The notes: generated from the sequence alone by a model not told the origin. Positions 50,391-60,199 are shown, counted from the stretch's first letter. The stretch is 64,000 nt of DNA from Thalassospira lucentensis (GCF_001613805.1 NZ_LPVY01000013.1:1-64000); one strand, 5' to 3'. Translations and numbers: made by a program.

Positions 50391-50996
50391 TTAAACGTTG
50401 GCTTCTTCTTCGCCTTCAACTTCATCAGCAATGTCAGCCGGAACGTCTTCTTCGAAGAGTTCTTCAGCAGCTTCTAGAGCTTCTTCAGCTTCCATTTCGT
50501 CGATGGTGCCCAGAACGGCGCCGCCCTTACGAAGCTGCTCGGCGGCATCTTCTTCGGAACGTGCGACGTTGGCGGTCACTTCAACGGAAACTTCCGGGTG
50601 AAGGTTGATTTTGACCTGGTGCAGACCAAGGGTCTTGATCGGCTGATCAAGAACGACCTGGGTACGGGCAACAGTGAAACCTGCTTCGGTAACCGCGTTC
50701 GAGATATCACGAGCGGTAACCGAACCGTAAAGCTGACCGACGTCAGATGCCTGACGAACGAGGGTAACAGCAAGTTCACCCATGTTCTCGGCAACCGCTT
50801 CGGCTTCTTTGCGGCGTTCCAGGTTGTCAGCTTCCAGCTGTACTTTCTTTGCTTCGAAAGCAGCAAGGTTCGCTTTGTTTGCGCGAAGGGCCATGCCCTG
50901 CGGCAGCAAACGGTTGCGGGCGTGGCCCGGCTTGACGGTGACTACGTCACCCATCTGACCGAGTTTTTCTACCCGCTGGAGCAGAATAACTTCCAT
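50391..50996 (-). CDS. rplI: 50S ribosomal protein L9 with acidic C-terminal tail
   Basis: 201 residues against about 149 in E. coli. The N domain [20 protein letters not shown] and [17 protein letters not shown] and the C domain are clear ([18 protein letters not shown]). Beyond about residue 148 a Glu/Ala/Asp-rich extension ([20 protein letters not shown]) follows. Such tails occur in alphaproteobacterial L9. ATG at 50996 shares one base with the TGA of the upstream DUF2232 gene and has GAGGAGG before it. Confidence 0.96.
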   Translation of the reverse strand: MEVILLQRVEKLGQMGDVVTVKPGHARNRLLPQGMALRANKANLAAFEAKKVQLEADNLERRKEAEAVAENMGELAVTLVRQASDVGQLYGSVTARDISNAVTEAGFTVARTQVVLDQPIKTLGLHQVKINLHPEVSVEVTANVARSEEDAAEQLRKGGAVLGTIDEMEAEEALEAAEELFEEDVPADIADEVEGEEEANV

Positions 50997-51934
50997 CACC
51001 GATCCTCCTCATTGCTACGGGTCATCGGTTGTTTCCCCCGCAGCCTGATTAAATGCTCTACAATTCCAAGTCCGGTGATCGCGACAAACGACCACGTGGA
51101 CAGAACCGCGACGATATAGAATACCGTCAGTATCATACGTTTTTGCGGCCAACGGGCTGCCTGCCCATGCACCAGCGCCAATCCCTGCAAAAGGAACGGC
51201 ACTGCCAGCACCACCGCGACGTTTCGCGCCACATAGGCCAGAGAACCATCGGCAAAACCGATAAGAAACCCGGCCAGGGCAAACGCAAACAGTGACCAGC
51301 CAGGCAAGGCCATCGAGGCCAGATCGGGCGACGGACGCAAATTGCGGCCGGAGCGCACCAGAATTGCCTGTGCGATCGCAGCATTGGCAAACAGCATAAG
51401 AAGCCAGCTTACCGCTACAATCGCCGGGAAGTATGTCTGGAACATACCGATGACATTCTGGACTTCCGGCGTCATTGGGACGCCCATTTCCGAATACATC
51501 TGGCCCAGGAACTGCGAAATGAATTCCTGAATGTCCAAACCTTCCGCCGTTACGCTGCCGGTGATGATAATCATCACCATTGCAATCATCACGGCCATGG
51601 CACTGACCAGTATTCCGGTCGGAACAAAACCCGGTTTCCCGATTTCGTCCTTGCGGATGACCAGCGCCATGCGGGTCAACAACATCGCCGGTCCGGCAAA
51701 CACGACCATAAAGACCGTGAAAGGCAGCAGTCCCCCCAGCAGAACCAGGGCACTGCATGCGGCAATTGCCGCAACCAGCAGGCGTTTTGGACCTTGCCAA
51801 AATCCAATAAGGAAAAGTGGCAGATGCCCGAAATAGGAGAGCAGCAGCGCCAACGGATTACCCGACAACACCAGCAGAAACAGGACAGAACTGCCCAGAC
51901 CTGCACCGACCGCCATTAGGGTATTACGCGACAT
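50996..51934 (-). CDS. DUF2232 integral membrane protein
   Basis: 312 residues with about eight membrane helices ([56 protein letters not shown]). It belongs to the YybS/DUF2232 family, usually found between rpsR and rplI in Alphaproteobacteria. YybS-type proteins in Bacillus also lie beside rplI. Function is unknown. It ends on the rplI start (TGATG), so the two are translationally coupled. Confidence 0.88.
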   Translation of the reverse strand: MSRNTLMAVGAGLGSSVLFLLVLSGNPLALLLSYFGHLPLFLIGFWQGPKRLLVAAIAACSALVLLGGLLPFTVFMVVFAGPAMLLTRMALVIRKDEIGKPGFVPTGILVSAMAVMIAMVMIIITGSVTAEGLDIQEFISQFLGQMYSEMGVPMTPEVQNVIGMFQTYFPAIVAVSWLLMLFANAAIAQAILVRSGRNLRPSPDLASMALPGWSLFAFALAGFLIGFADGSLAYVARNVAVVLAVPFLLQGLALVHGQAARWPQKRMILTVFYIVAVLSTWSFVAITGLGIVEHLIRLRGKQPMTRSNEEDR

Positions 51935-51981
51935 CAGCTACTCCTGGCCCGAGACCGCAAAAGGATCTCTTGCCGACTGCC

Positions 51982-52215
51982 TCAGATCTGGTCTGCGTAA
52001 GGCAGCAGCGCCAGGAAGCGTGCACGTTTGATGGCTTTCGCCAGCTCGCGCTGCTTCTTGGCCGAAACCGCAGTGATACGGCTCGGAACGATTTTGCCGC
52101 GTTCGGAAACGAAACGCTGCAGCAGTTTGACATCTTTGTAGTCAATCTTCGGCGCATCCGCACCCGAGAACGGGCAGGTTTTGCGGCGACGGAAAAACAG
52201 ACGACGTCCAGCCAT
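51982..52215 (-). CDS. rpsR: 30S ribosomal protein S18
   Basis: 77 residues, full length. [40 protein letters not shown] and [20 protein letters not shown] are diagnostic. It lies 22 bp after rpsF, its assembly partner on the 30S platform. Confidence 0.98.
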   Translation of the reverse strand: MAGRRLFFRRRKTCPFSGADAPKIDYKDVKLLQRFVSERGKIVPSRITAVSAKKQRELAKAIKRARFLALLPYADQI

Positions 52216-52237
52216 AATATATTCTCCTCGCTATCTG

Positions 52238-52615
52238 TTAGCCGTGCTGACGGGGACCGCCGCGACGATTACCGCCACGACCACCGCGCTCGTCGCGATT
52301 ACGCAGAATGGCTGACTGTTCTTCTTCGAACTCTTCAACCTTGACAGTCATCTGACGCAGAACGTCTTCGTTCAGGCGCATCTGACGCTCGTATTCCGCA
52401 ATCGTTGCGTTGTCGGCTTCGATCTGGAAGAGGGTATAGTGGCCTTTACGGTTCTTCTTGACACGGTATGCCAGGGAACGCAGACCCCAATATTCGGTTT
52501 TGGCAACTTTGCCACCGAGACCTTCGACGGTCTGGGTGAGTTTTTCATTCAGGGCTTCGACCTGTGCGGTCGAGAAGTCCTGACGTGCGATAAACACGCT
52601 CTCGTACTTGCTCAT
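52238..52615 (-). CDS. rpsF: 30S ribosomal protein S6
   Basis: 125 residues. KYESVFIARQDFSTAQVEAL, KTEYWGLRSLAYRVKKNRKG and HYTLFQIEADNATIAEYERQ are typical of S6. A Gly/Arg-rich end (DERGGRGGNRRGG) follows. First gene of the minus-strand cluster. S6 with S18 often autoregulates its operon through an mRNA structure, but I could not identify that leader here with confidence. Confidence 0.97.
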   Translation of the reverse strand: MSKYESVFIARQDFSTAQVEALNEKLTQTVEGLGGKVAKTEYWGLRSLAYRVKKNRKGHYTLFQIEADNATIAEYERQMRLNEDVLRQMTVKVEEFEEEQSAILRNRDERGGRGGNRRGGPRQHG

Positions 52616-53021
52616 AATACTCCTATTACTCCTTGTGGCTTATCTCTTCCTTACATGACCTCGTGCCATGCAGGCATAGCCGGGCAATCCCGGCAAGGAG
52701 CCGTGAGACGGCGGAATATACACTTTTCCACAGGGCATGCAACCGTAAATGCCCGCCGGAACTTCTGGTGAAATCTGACTTAAATCGCCTGTGCCAGAAC
52801 GGGTGCCGTTGTCATGGACATATTTTTCTGAATCGACAGAAATCAGTGCTTTTTGCGGCCGGTTGCAGGATGCGACCGACATTATATATAGGGAGACACA
52901 TGCCAATCGCCAAAACCGTTACATTGCACCGCGCAACAAGGTTTTGTTTTCGACGTTTGGCAAGTCTGTTACTTTGCGGGCAACAAAGCTACGGAAAGTC
53001 GCATGACATTGTCGTCTGTTC
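52616..53021. other. Divergent control region between rpsF and fabD
   Basis: About 400 bp with no gene I can support. A TATAAT on the minus strand (52881-52886) could be the -10 of the rpsF promoter, giving a long leader of some 260 nt, room enough for an S6:S18-binding mRNA structure. Its -35 box is weak. Confidence 0.35.
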
Positions 53022-53049
53022 TTGACACGGGGCTTGCGGGCAGTATCAA
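53022..53049 (+). promoter_or_regulatory. fabD promoter
   Basis: TTGACA (53022-53027), 16 bp, TATCAA (53044-53049), 68 bp before the fabD start. Perfect -35, fair -10. Confidence 0.6.
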
Positions 53050-53117
53050 GGGTAGCTCGGAAAGGGGCCTGACAGAAGCGGGTCCTTACGAAAGCAGACA
53101 AGGGTAAATTATATATA

Positions 53118-54059
53118 ATGACACGCGCATTCGTTTTCCCCGGTCAGGGGTCGCAAGCGGTAGGTATGGGCAAGGAACTGGCTGACGCATTTCCGGTCGC
53201 CCGCGAAGTTTTCCAGGAAGTTGATGATGCGCTGTCGCAGAAACTCAGCACCCTGATGTTCGAAGGCCCTGAAAACGAATTGACGCTTACTGAAAATGCG
53301 CAGCCAGCCCTAATGGCGGTCAGCCTTGCGGTTACACGCGTTCTGGAAGCCGAAGGCGGTTTCAAACTGACCGACAAATGCGATCTGGTTGCTGGGCATT
53401 CGCTGGGTGAATATTCCGCCCTTGCTGCTACCGGTACCTTTGCGATTGCTGATGCGGCCCGCCTTCTTAAAATCCGCGGGCAGGCAATGCAGGCAGCCGT
53501 TCCGGTCGGGGTTGGCGCGATGGCAGCCCTTCTGGGGCTTAACTATGTCGACGCCGTTGCCGTTGCCGAAGAAGCCGCCCAAGGCGATGTTTGTACCGCT
53601 GCAAATGACAATGCCGACGGACAGGTCGTTGTATCGGGTCATAAAGCGGCTGTTGAACGCGCGATCGAGATCGCCAAGGAAAAGGGTGCAAAGCGTGCCG
53701 TTTTGCTGCCGGTATCGGCACCCTTCCATTGCCCGCTGATGCAACCGGCTGCGGATCGTATGGCCGAAGCACTGGCTTCGGTAACGATGAATGCCCCGGG
53801 TAAACCGGTTGTCGCAAACGTGATTGCGGAAAAAACTGCTGATCCGGAAACCATTCGTAAACTCCTTGTGGAGCAGGTTTGCGGAACCGTGCGCTGGCGT
53901 GAGTCTGTTCTTTATATGAAAAAGCAGGGTATCACCGATTTGGTGGAGCTGGGCGCAGGTAAAGTTTTGAGTGGTATGGTTCGCCGTATTGACCGTGACC
54001 TGACCGGTTCGGCTGTTAACGGTCCGGCCGATATTGAAAGCTTCCTCAGCACGCTTTAA
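53118..54059 (+). CDS. fabD: Malonyl-CoA:ACP transacylase
   Basis: 313 residues. FVFPGQGSQAVGMG at the N terminus, nucleophile Ser in VAGHSLGEYSALAATG, and catalytic His in VSAPFHCPLMQPAADRM. It loads malonate on ACP for fatty-acid synthesis. First gene of the fabD-fabG-acpP-fabF-mltG block. Confidence 0.97.
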   Translation: MTRAFVFPGQGSQAVGMGKELADAFPVAREVFQEVDDALSQKLSTLMFEGPENELTLTENAQPALMAVSLAVTRVLEAEGGFKLTDKCDLVAGHSLGEYSALAATGTFAIADAARLLKIRGQAMQAAVPVGVGAMAALLGLNYVDAVAVAEEAAQGDVCTAANDNADGQVVVSGHKAAVERAIEIAKEKGAKRAVLLPVSAPFHCPLMQPAADRMAEALASVTMNAPGKPVVANVIAEKTADPETIRKLLVEQVCGTVRWRESVLYMKKQGITDLVELGAGKVLSGMVRRIDRDLTGSAVNGPADIESFLSTL

Positions 54060-54097
54060 GTGTTGCGCGAAACAGACGAACCCAAAGGGATGGATTG

Positions 54098-54838
54098 ATG
54101 TTTGATCTTGCAGGCAAAACCGCACTCGTAACCGGTGCGACCGGTGGTATCGGCGGTGATATTGCCAAACTTCTGGCTTCGGCTGGTGCAAAGGTTGCTC
54201 TTTCAGGTACGCGTGCTGAACGTCTTCAGGCGGTTGCTGCGGAAATCGGCGAAAATGCTGTCGTCGTTCCGGGTAACCTGTCTGATCCGGAATCGGTCGC
54301 CGGTTTGATCAAGGAAGCAGAAGAGGCCCTTGGCGGGCAGCTTGATATTCTGGTCAATAATGCCGGGATCACCCGTGATCAGCTGGCGATGCGTTTGAAA
54401 GACGAAGACTGGCAGGCGGTCCTTGATGTCAACCTGACTGCGGCATTCAAACTTGCGCGCAACTCGTTGCGCGGCATGATGAAGCGCCGCCATGGCCGCA
54501 TTATCAATATTACCTCGATCGTTGGTGTGACCGGGAATCCAGGGCAAACCAACTATTCTGCAGCGAAGGCTGGCATGATCGGCTGGTCAAAATCGCTCGC
54601 ACAAGAAGTTGCATCTCGCGGAATTACTGTTAACTGTGTTGCACCGGGGTTCATTACCACGGCGATGACCGACGAGCTTGATGATGGGCAGAAAGAAAAG
54701 CTTCTGGCCAACATTCCGGCGGGGCGCATGGGGGAAAGCAAGGAGATTGCAGCAGCGGTTCTGTATCTGGCAAGCGACGAAGCAGCTTATGTTACCGGGC
54801 AGACCTTGCATGTGAATGGCGGAATGGCGATGATTTAA
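54098..54838 (+). CDS. fabG: 3-oxoacyl-ACP reductase
   Basis: 246 residues. TGATGGIGGDIAKLLASAGA (NADPH loop), NNAGITRDQLAMRLKDEDW, catalytic Ser in NITSIVGVTGNPGQ and YxxxK in NYSAAKAGMIGWSKSL. These features and the neighbours identify FabG rather than a generic SDR. ATG at 54098 is chosen over a TTG one codon earlier. Confidence 0.97.
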   Translation: MFDLAGKTALVTGATGGIGGDIAKLLASAGAKVALSGTRAERLQAVAAEIGENAVVVPGNLSDPESVAGLIKEAEEALGGQLDILVNNAGITRDQLAMRLKDEDWQAVLDVNLTAAFKLARNSLRGMMKRRHGRIINITSIVGVTGNPGQTNYSAAKAGMIGWSKSLAQEVASRGITVNCVAPGFITTAMTDELDDGQKEKLLANIPAGRMGESKEIAAAVLYLASDEAAYVTGQTLHVNGGMAMI

Positions 54839-55007
54839 CCCGTTGCGGGTTGCTTGCTTTTCTGTTTAAAAGAGGCCGCTATACAAAATCACGAAACCGG
54901 CAATTGCGGTTGTCGGATTCCGGTCCTCGCAAGTTCCTTCAATAGGGGGAAGGCGCGAAGAACCAACCAAAACCAACTGACAGAAAACCTATTGAAGGAT
55001 TTGAGCT

Positions 55008-55244
55008 ATGAGTGATGTCGCAGATCGCGTGAAGAAGATCGTTGTCGAGCACCTCGGTGTCGAGGAAGACAAGGTCACCGAAAACGCAAGCTTCATCGAC
55101 GATCTGGGCGCCGACAGCCTGGACACTGTCGAACTGGTCATGGCGTTTGAAGAAGAATTCGGTTGCGAAATTCCTGATGACGCAGCAGAAAAAATTCTGA
55201 CCGTTAAAGACGCGATCGACTTCATCGAAAAGGCGAACGGCTAA
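55008..55244 (+). CDS. acpP: Acyl carrier protein
   Basis: 78 residues, strongly acidic. Phosphopantetheine Ser in [20 protein letters not shown] near residue 37. It carries growing acyl chains for FabD, FabG and FabF. The 169-bp gap before it and the terminator after it suggest its own strong expression. Confidence 0.98.
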   Translation: MSDVADRVKKIVVEHLGVEEDKVTENASFIDDLGADSLDTVELVMAFEEEFGCEIPDDAAEKILTVKDAIDFIEKANG

Positions 55245-55260
55245 TCTTGCCGTGAGACAT

Positions 55261-55293
55261 GGGCGCCAGAGGGCATCCTCAGGCGCCCTTTTC
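55261..55293 (+). terminator. Terminator after acpP
   Basis: GGGCGCC (55261-55267) pairs with GGCGCCC (55282-55288), with an inner GAGG/CCTC extension, followed by TTTTCG. It likely lets acpP message exceed that of fabF downstream. Confidence 0.85.
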
Positions 55294-55331
55294 GTCTTTG
55301 CTGTATTCATAAAATAAAGGCGTAGTGCGGG

Positions 55332-56591
55332 ATGAGACGCGTAGTTGTTACCGGTATTGGTGCTGTTACTCCGCTTGCCAGCGGTGCACAGAACACCTGG
55401 CAGAAATTGCTGGACAGCCAATCCGGAATCAAAAGCATCGACACCTTCGATGTGTCCGATATCCCGGCCAAGATCGCAGGCCTTGTGCCGCGTGGTGTGG
55501 GTGACGGACTTTTCAACGCGGAAGATCATGTCTCGGTTAAAGACATGAAGAAAATGGACGATTTTATCGTCTATGGTGTTGCCGCTGCCGATCAGGCATT
55601 GGCCGATTCCGGATGGAAACCCGAAACCGACGAAGACCAGGAAAATACCGGTGTTCTGATTGGTTCGGGTATTGGTGGTCTGCCTAAGATCTCCGAAGCC
55701 ACGGAACTGGTGAATAACGGCAAGACCCGCCGTGTCAGCCCATTCTTCATTCCATCCTGCCTGATCAATCTGGTTTCTGGCCAGGTTTCGATCAAACATG
55801 GTCTTAAAGGTCCGAACCATGCCGTCGTGACCGCATGTTCAACCGGTGCACACGCCATTGGCGATGCATCGCGCATGATCATGCTTGGTGATGCCGACGT
55901 CATGGTTGCTGGTGGTGCCGAAGCCGCTGTTTGCCGTTTGGGTATGGCTGGCTTTGCCGCAGCACGTGCGCTGTCGACCGGTTACAATGATACCCCGACC
56001 GAGGCATCGCGCCCTTGGGATCAGGGCCGTGACGGTTTTGTCATGGGTGAGGGTGCCGGTTGCGTGGTGCTTGAAGAATATGAACATGCCAAAGCACGCG
56101 GTGCGAAAATCTATGCCGAAGTTGCCGGTTATGGCATGTCGGGCGACGCTTATCACATCACGGCTCCGGCCGAAGATGGCAATGGCGGTTTCCGTTCGAT
56201 GCGCAATGCTCTTCGCAATGCCGGCATCAACCCGGAAGACGTCGATTATGTGAACGCACATGGCACGTCGACTCCGTTGGGTGATGAAATCGAACTCGGT
56301 GCGGTAAAACGTCTGTTCGGGGATTCGGTATCGAAACTTTCGATGTCCTCGACCAAATCGGCAACGGGTCATCTTCTTGGTGCCGCAGGTGCGATTGAGG
56401 CCGTATTCTCGATCCTTGCTATCCATGAAGGTGTGGTTCCGCCAACCCTTAACCTTCGCAATCCGTCCGAAGCGTGCCTCGGGATTGATCTGGTTCCGCT
56501 CGAAGCAAAAAAACGCAAAGTCAATGTCGCACTGTCGAACTCGTTTGGCTTTGGCGGTACCAATGCTTCGCTGGTCTTCAAAGGCGTTTAA
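55332..56591 (+). CDS. fabF: 3-oxoacyl-ACP synthase II
   Basis: 419 residues. Catalytic Cys in VVTACSTGAHAIGDASRM, His in VNAHGTSTPLGDEIELGAV and His in KSATGHLLGAAGAIEAVFSI, plus the C-terminal SNSFGFGGTNASLVF. It elongates acyl-ACP chains. Next to acpP as usual. Confidence 0.98.
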   Translation: MRRVVVTGIGAVTPLASGAQNTWQKLLDSQSGIKSIDTFDVSDIPAKIAGLVPRGVGDGLFNAEDHVSVKDMKKMDDFIVYGVAAADQALADSGWKPETDEDQENTGVLIGSGIGGLPKISEATELVNNGKTRRVSPFFIPSCLINLVSGQVSIKHGLKGPNHAVVTACSTGAHAIGDASRMIMLGDADVMVAGGAEAAVCRLGMAGFAAARALSTGYNDTPTEASRPWDQGRDGFVMGEGAGCVVLEEYEHAKARGAKIYAEVAGYGMSGDAYHITAPAEDGNGGFRSMRNALRNAGINPEDVDYVNAHGTSTPLGDEIELGAVKRLFGDSVSKLSMSSTKSATGHLLGAAGAIEAVFSILAIHEGVVPPTLNLRNPSEACLGIDLVPLEAKKRKVNVALSNSFGFGGTNASLVFKGV

Positions 56592-56624
56592 GACAGCAGA
56601 TTCAACCTGACAGAGGGAAACCCC

Positions 56625-57599
56625 TTGAAGCGTTTTCTGCTTGTTCTTGGCTTTTTATGCATCACCGCCGCTCTCACCATTGGTGGGGCGGCGGTGTATG
56701 TTTATGTGCAATATACATCGCCCAGCAAACTGGTGCAGGGCAGTGATATTGTCATCCCGCAGGGTACAGGTGTTCGCGGGATTGCGGACATATTCCGTCG
56801 TGAAAACATCATTCAGGAACCTCTTGTATTTCTGCTTGGGGTACGTATTGCCGGACTGGATCGTTCGTTGCGTGCCGGTGAATATCATTTCCCCGCACGG
56901 GTCAGTCCGAAGCAGGCGGCTGAAATTCTTGCTGCCGGTGATACCGTTAAGCGGTTTGTGACCATCCCCGAAGGACTGCGGTCTAGCGAAATCGTTGCTC
57001 GTATCAATCTTGTCGATGGTCTGACAGGTGAAATTTCCGACATCCCGCCCGACGGTATGCTGTTACCCGAAACCTATCAATTCTCGTTTGGTGATACGAA
57101 ACAGAGCATTATTGATCGTATGGCGGCGGCTCATGATGCGCTGGTGGCGCAATTATGGCCGGGGCGAGAGGCCAATCTACCGTTTGATACCATCGATGAA
57201 GCCATTGTTCTGGCGTCTATCGTAGAGCGGGAAACCGGTATTGCCGCCGAACGCCCGCGTGTTGCAGGTGTATTCGTCAATCGGCTCAGGATGAACATGC
57301 GTTTGCAGTCCGATCCGACGGTTGCCTATGCCATCAGCCCGAATGAACCGCTTGATCGAGCATTGACCCGGGCTGATCTGAAATTCGACAGCCCCTATAA
57401 TACCTATGTTTCGGCGGGATTGCCTCCCGGACCAATAACCAATCCGGGCCGGGATGCGATATTTGCGGTTCTGCATCCTGCAGAAACTGATGAGATTTAC
57501 TTTGTTGCTGATGGCACCGGTGGTCATGCGTTTGCCCGGACACTGGACCAACACAACCGCAATGTCGCGCGCTGGCGTCGTATCCGGGACGGCCAATAG
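56625..57599 (+). CDS. mltG: Endolytic transglycosylase MltG (YceG)
   Basis: 324 residues from a TTG start behind AGAGGG. One N-terminal membrane helix (FLLVLGFLCITAALTIGGAA), a LysM-like part, and the YceG domain with catalytic Glu in VLASIVERETGIAAERPRVA and the RLQSDPTVAYAI and SPYNTYVSAGLPPGPI motifs. It cuts nascent peptidoglycan. The fabF-mltG order is widespread; pabC is absent here. Confidence 0.95.
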   Translation: MKRFLLVLGFLCITAALTIGGAAVYVYVQYTSPSKLVQGSDIVIPQGTGVRGIADIFRRENIIQEPLVFLLGVRIAGLDRSLRAGEYHFPARVSPKQAAEILAAGDTVKRFVTIPEGLRSSEIVARINLVDGLTGEISDIPPDGMLLPETYQFSFGDTKQSIIDRMAAAHDALVAQLWPGREANLPFDTIDEAIVLASIVERETGIAAERPRVAGVFVNRLRMNMRLQSDPTVAYAISPNEPLDRALTRADLKFDSPYNTYVSAGLPPGPITNPGRDAIFAVLHPAETDEIYFVADGTGGHAFARTLDQHNRNVARWRRIRDGQ

Positions 57600-57620
57600 G
57601 TAACGGGTTATGCTTCCCTG

Positions 57621-58445
57621 TTACTGACGGGGCTGTGCATGTTCGGGTGGGGACTCCAGTCTTTGATGTACCTCATTTTTCGAAGCCTTGCGCGGGATGC
57701 GTGATGCTGCCAGGTCGAGTAACGATTGCGGCACAATCTTCAAAACACCGATCAGGATATTCATCTGCCATGGGAATGCGATCATCCCTCTGTTCTTCGT
57801 GAGCCCTTTGTCGATCTTGATTGCGGCTTTGTCCGCCTGCATGAAGAATGGCATGGGGAAGTCGTTGGCATCGGTGATGCGACTTTTGACAAAGCCCGGG
57901 CAAATCACATTAACCTTGATCCCGAACGGGGCAAGGGCACCGCGCAGTCCTTCGCCATAGGTCCTTACCGCCGCCTTGCTGGCACAGTAGGCCGGTGCGG
58001 ATGGCAGCCCTCGCCATGATGCCTGCGACGAAACCAGTGCGATCTGTCCGTGCCCGCGTGCTGACATGAAAGTGATCGCAGGATCAATCGTGTTCAGAAC
58101 ACCCGCGACATTTGTTGCAAAGATATCGCGTACCTGATCGGGGTCCTCGCCTTCGCTGCCGGTTCCTGCCGAAATACCGGCATTGGCGACAATCAGGCTC
58201 AGCGGTGTGATCTGATCACATTTGGTGACATATTCCGCCATCGTTTCGCGCTCAGTTACGTCAAGCACGTCGGCAAAAACGTTCGCGCCTGCCGCCCGGC
58301 ATTCATTTTCGACCAGTTTCAGACGTGTTTGATCTCGGCCGCTGATGAAAAGAGTAACCCCGGTTCTGGCATAATGACGGGCAAGTGCGGCCCCGATGCC
58401 CGAGCTGGCACCGGTAATCAGGATGGCATGGTATTGCAGTGACAT
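57621..58445 (-). CDS. Short-chain dehydrogenase/reductase
   Basis: 274 residues. ILITGASSGIGAALARHYAR, VANAGISAGTG, catalytic Ser in IALVSSQASWRGLP and YCASKAAVRTYGEGLRGAL with YxxxK. The C-terminal part has a hydrophobic helix (MNILIGVLKIVPQSLLDLA) that may associate with the membrane, as in DltE/YqjQ-like SDRs. ATG at 58445 is fixed by the fold. It is oriented against the fab and yicC genes, an insertion in the otherwise collinear mltG-yicC-gmk block. Confidence 0.92.
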   Translation of the reverse strand: MSLQYHAILITGASSGIGAALARHYARTGVTLFISGRDQTRLKLVENECRAAGANVFADVLDVTERETMAEYVTKCDQITPLSLIVANAGISAGTGSEGEDPDQVRDIFATNVAGVLNTIDPAITFMSARGHGQIALVSSQASWRGLPSAPAYCASKAAVRTYGEGLRGALAPFGIKVNVICPGFVKSRITDANDFPMPFFMQADKAAIKIDKGLTKNRGMIAFPWQMNILIGVLKIVPQSLLDLAASRIPRKASKNEVHQRLESPPEHAQPRQ

Positions 58446-58635
58446 GGTTGCTCGTGATCCCGTTGGACGATGTTCCGGATTGTTTGGGCGGACCATGGGA
58501 CAGCATTAGGGCAGCATTATGAAATGCGGGCAATTACAGCTTGTCTTCATGATCTGCCCCAAACGACAATCCCTTGGCGCGTCGGGGCACAACCGTTATA
58601 AACGGGCAACCGACAATTCAGACTGGATCAAGAAT

Positions 58636-59520
58636 ATGACCGTATCAAGCATGACCGGGTTCGCACGTACCGACGGCGGCGCAGAAGGCTTTGGCTGGAC
58701 CTGGGAGCTGCGCAGTGTCAATGGTAAGGGGCTGGATGTTCGCACACGCCTGAATGGTGGTTTTGAACGTCTGGAACCAACGGTTCGAGAGGCAATCTCC
58801 AAGCGGTTCAAACGGGGAAATATGGGCGTAACATTAAATGTTGTCCGTCCCGGGGAAAGCAGTGCCTATCGTATCAATCGGGATCTGCTTGCCGAACTGG
58901 TTGCTCTGGCCGAGGAATTTGACCGTGCCAGCAGTCTTTCGGCTGGCACCATAGCTGATCTTATGAATGTGCGCGGTGTTCTTGAAGCCGTTGAACAGCA
59001 GGAAGACGACGACAGTCGTGAAACACTTGATGCTGCGATCCTCAAAAGTTTCGGCGAGGCGCTTGATCAGATGGAAGCCCATCGCGCCGAAGAAGGCGCT
59101 AAGCTTGATGAAATGCTGCGCGGTCATATCGATCGTATCGAGGAAACTGTTTTGCGGGCCGAAAGCTGTGCATCGGTTCGAAGCGACGCGATCAAGGCAA
59201 AGCTCAAACGCCAGATCGACGAGTTGATGGAAGCCGGTAAATTCGACCCTGAACGACTTCATCAGGAAGCGGCGCTGCTTGCGACCAAGGTTGATGTTCG
59301 TGAGGAAATTGATCGGCTGAAGGCTCATATCGTTGCTGCACGTGACATGATCAAAAAGGGCGGAGCAATTGGCCGCAAGCTTGATTTCCAGTGTCAGGAG
59401 TTCAATCGCGAGGCCAATACATTGTGTTCCAAGGCGAACGATATCGAACTGACCAATTGCGGGATGGAATTGAAGGTGATTATCGATCAGCTGCGCGAGC
59501 AGGTTCAGAACGTTGAATAA
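58636..59520 (+). CDS. yicC: YicC/YloC-type endoribonuclease
   Basis: About 294 residues. The N terminus SSMTGFARTDGGAEGFGWTW and SVNGKGLDVRTRLN and the C terminus GRKLDFQCQEFNREANTLCS, KANDIELTNCGMELKVIIDQ are diagnostic. E. coli YicC is an RNase reported to act on small RNAs. The coiled middle region is typical. It lies just before gmk, the conserved pairing. Confidence 0.93.
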   Translation: MTVSSMTGFARTDGGAEGFGWTWELRSVNGKGLDVRTRLNGGFERLEPTVREAISKRFKRGNMGVTLNVVRPGESSAYRINRDLLAELVALAEEFDRASSLSAGTIADLMNVRGVLEAVEQQEDDDSRETLDAAILKSFGEALDQMEAHRAEEGAKLDEMLRGHIDRIEETVLRAESCASVRSDAIKAKLKRQIDELMEAGKFDPERLHQEAALLATKVDVREEIDRLKAHIVAARDMIKKGGAIGRKLDFQCQEFNREANTLCSKANDIELTNCGMELKVIIDQLREQVQNVE

Positions 59521-59530
59521 GGATACCCCG

Positions 59531-60163
59531 ATGACTGATCAGGTAAAACGTCGTGGTGTAATGCTGGTGTTCTGTGCGCCCTCTGGCGCCGGGAAAACCA
59601 CAATCACGCGTCAGCTTCTGGAAAAGGATAGCCAGATTTCACTTTCGGTTTCAGCAACAACACGTGCGGCACGTCCGGGCGAGGAGGAGGGCATCCATTA
59701 CTTCTTCAAATCCGTTGACGCGTTCAAGCATATGATTGCCGATGACGAATTGCTGGAATGGGCCGAAGTGTTTGGCAATTATTACGGCACGCCAAGCGGC
59801 CCGGTCGAAAAGGCGCTTTCGGAAGGGCATGACGTTCTGTTTGATATCGATTGGCAGGGGGCACGGCAAATACGCGAGAAGGGCGGTGATGATGTTGTGT
59901 CTGTTTTCATTTTGCCGCCCTCATCGGCCGAACTGGAACGTCGTCTTCGAGACCGAGGGCAGGATGCTGACGATGTGATCATGAAGCGTATGGCGAAAGC
60001 CGGTGCCGAAATCAGCCATTGGGAAGAATTTGATTATGTGCTGATCAACGATGACCTAGATCGTTGTCTTGCCGATGTTCAGCATATTATCGGGGCAGAG
60101 CGCGTAAAGCGTGAACGCCAATCCCAATTGCCGGGGTTCGTTAAAAAGCTTTTGACAGATTGA
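59531..60163 (+). CDS. gmk: Guanylate kinase
   Basis: 210 residues. P-loop FCAPSGAGKTTITRQLL, SVSATTRAARPGEEEGIHYF (GMP site), and DIDWQGARQIREKG. It converts GMP to GDP. Starts 10 bp after yicC; ATG at 59531 behind AAGGAT. Confidence 0.97.
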   Translation: MTDQVKRRGVMLVFCAPSGAGKTTITRQLLEKDSQISLSVSATTRAARPGEEEGIHYFFKSVDAFKHMIADDELLEWAEVFGNYYGTPSGPVEKALSEGHDVLFDIDWQGARQIREKGGDDVVSVFILPPSSAELERRLRDRGQDADDVIMKRMAKAGAEISHWEEFDYVLINDDLDRCLADVQHIIGAERVKRERQSQLPGFVKKLLTD

Positions 60164-60169
60164 TGATCT

Positions 60170-60199
60170 GAAATGGCCGCCTGTTCAGGCGGCCATTTC
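60170..60199. terminator. Hairpin shared by convergent gmk and rsmA ends
   Basis: Perfect 12-bp inverted repeat GAAATGGCCGCC/GGCGGCCATTTC around TGTTCA. It covers the last codons and the stop of rsmA. It lacks a T tract on both strands, so termination may be weak or the stem may protect mRNA ends. Confidence 0.65.

Noticed and set aside
53310-54191. 293-codon minus-strand open frame
   Set aside because: It is antisense to fabD and the start of fabG.
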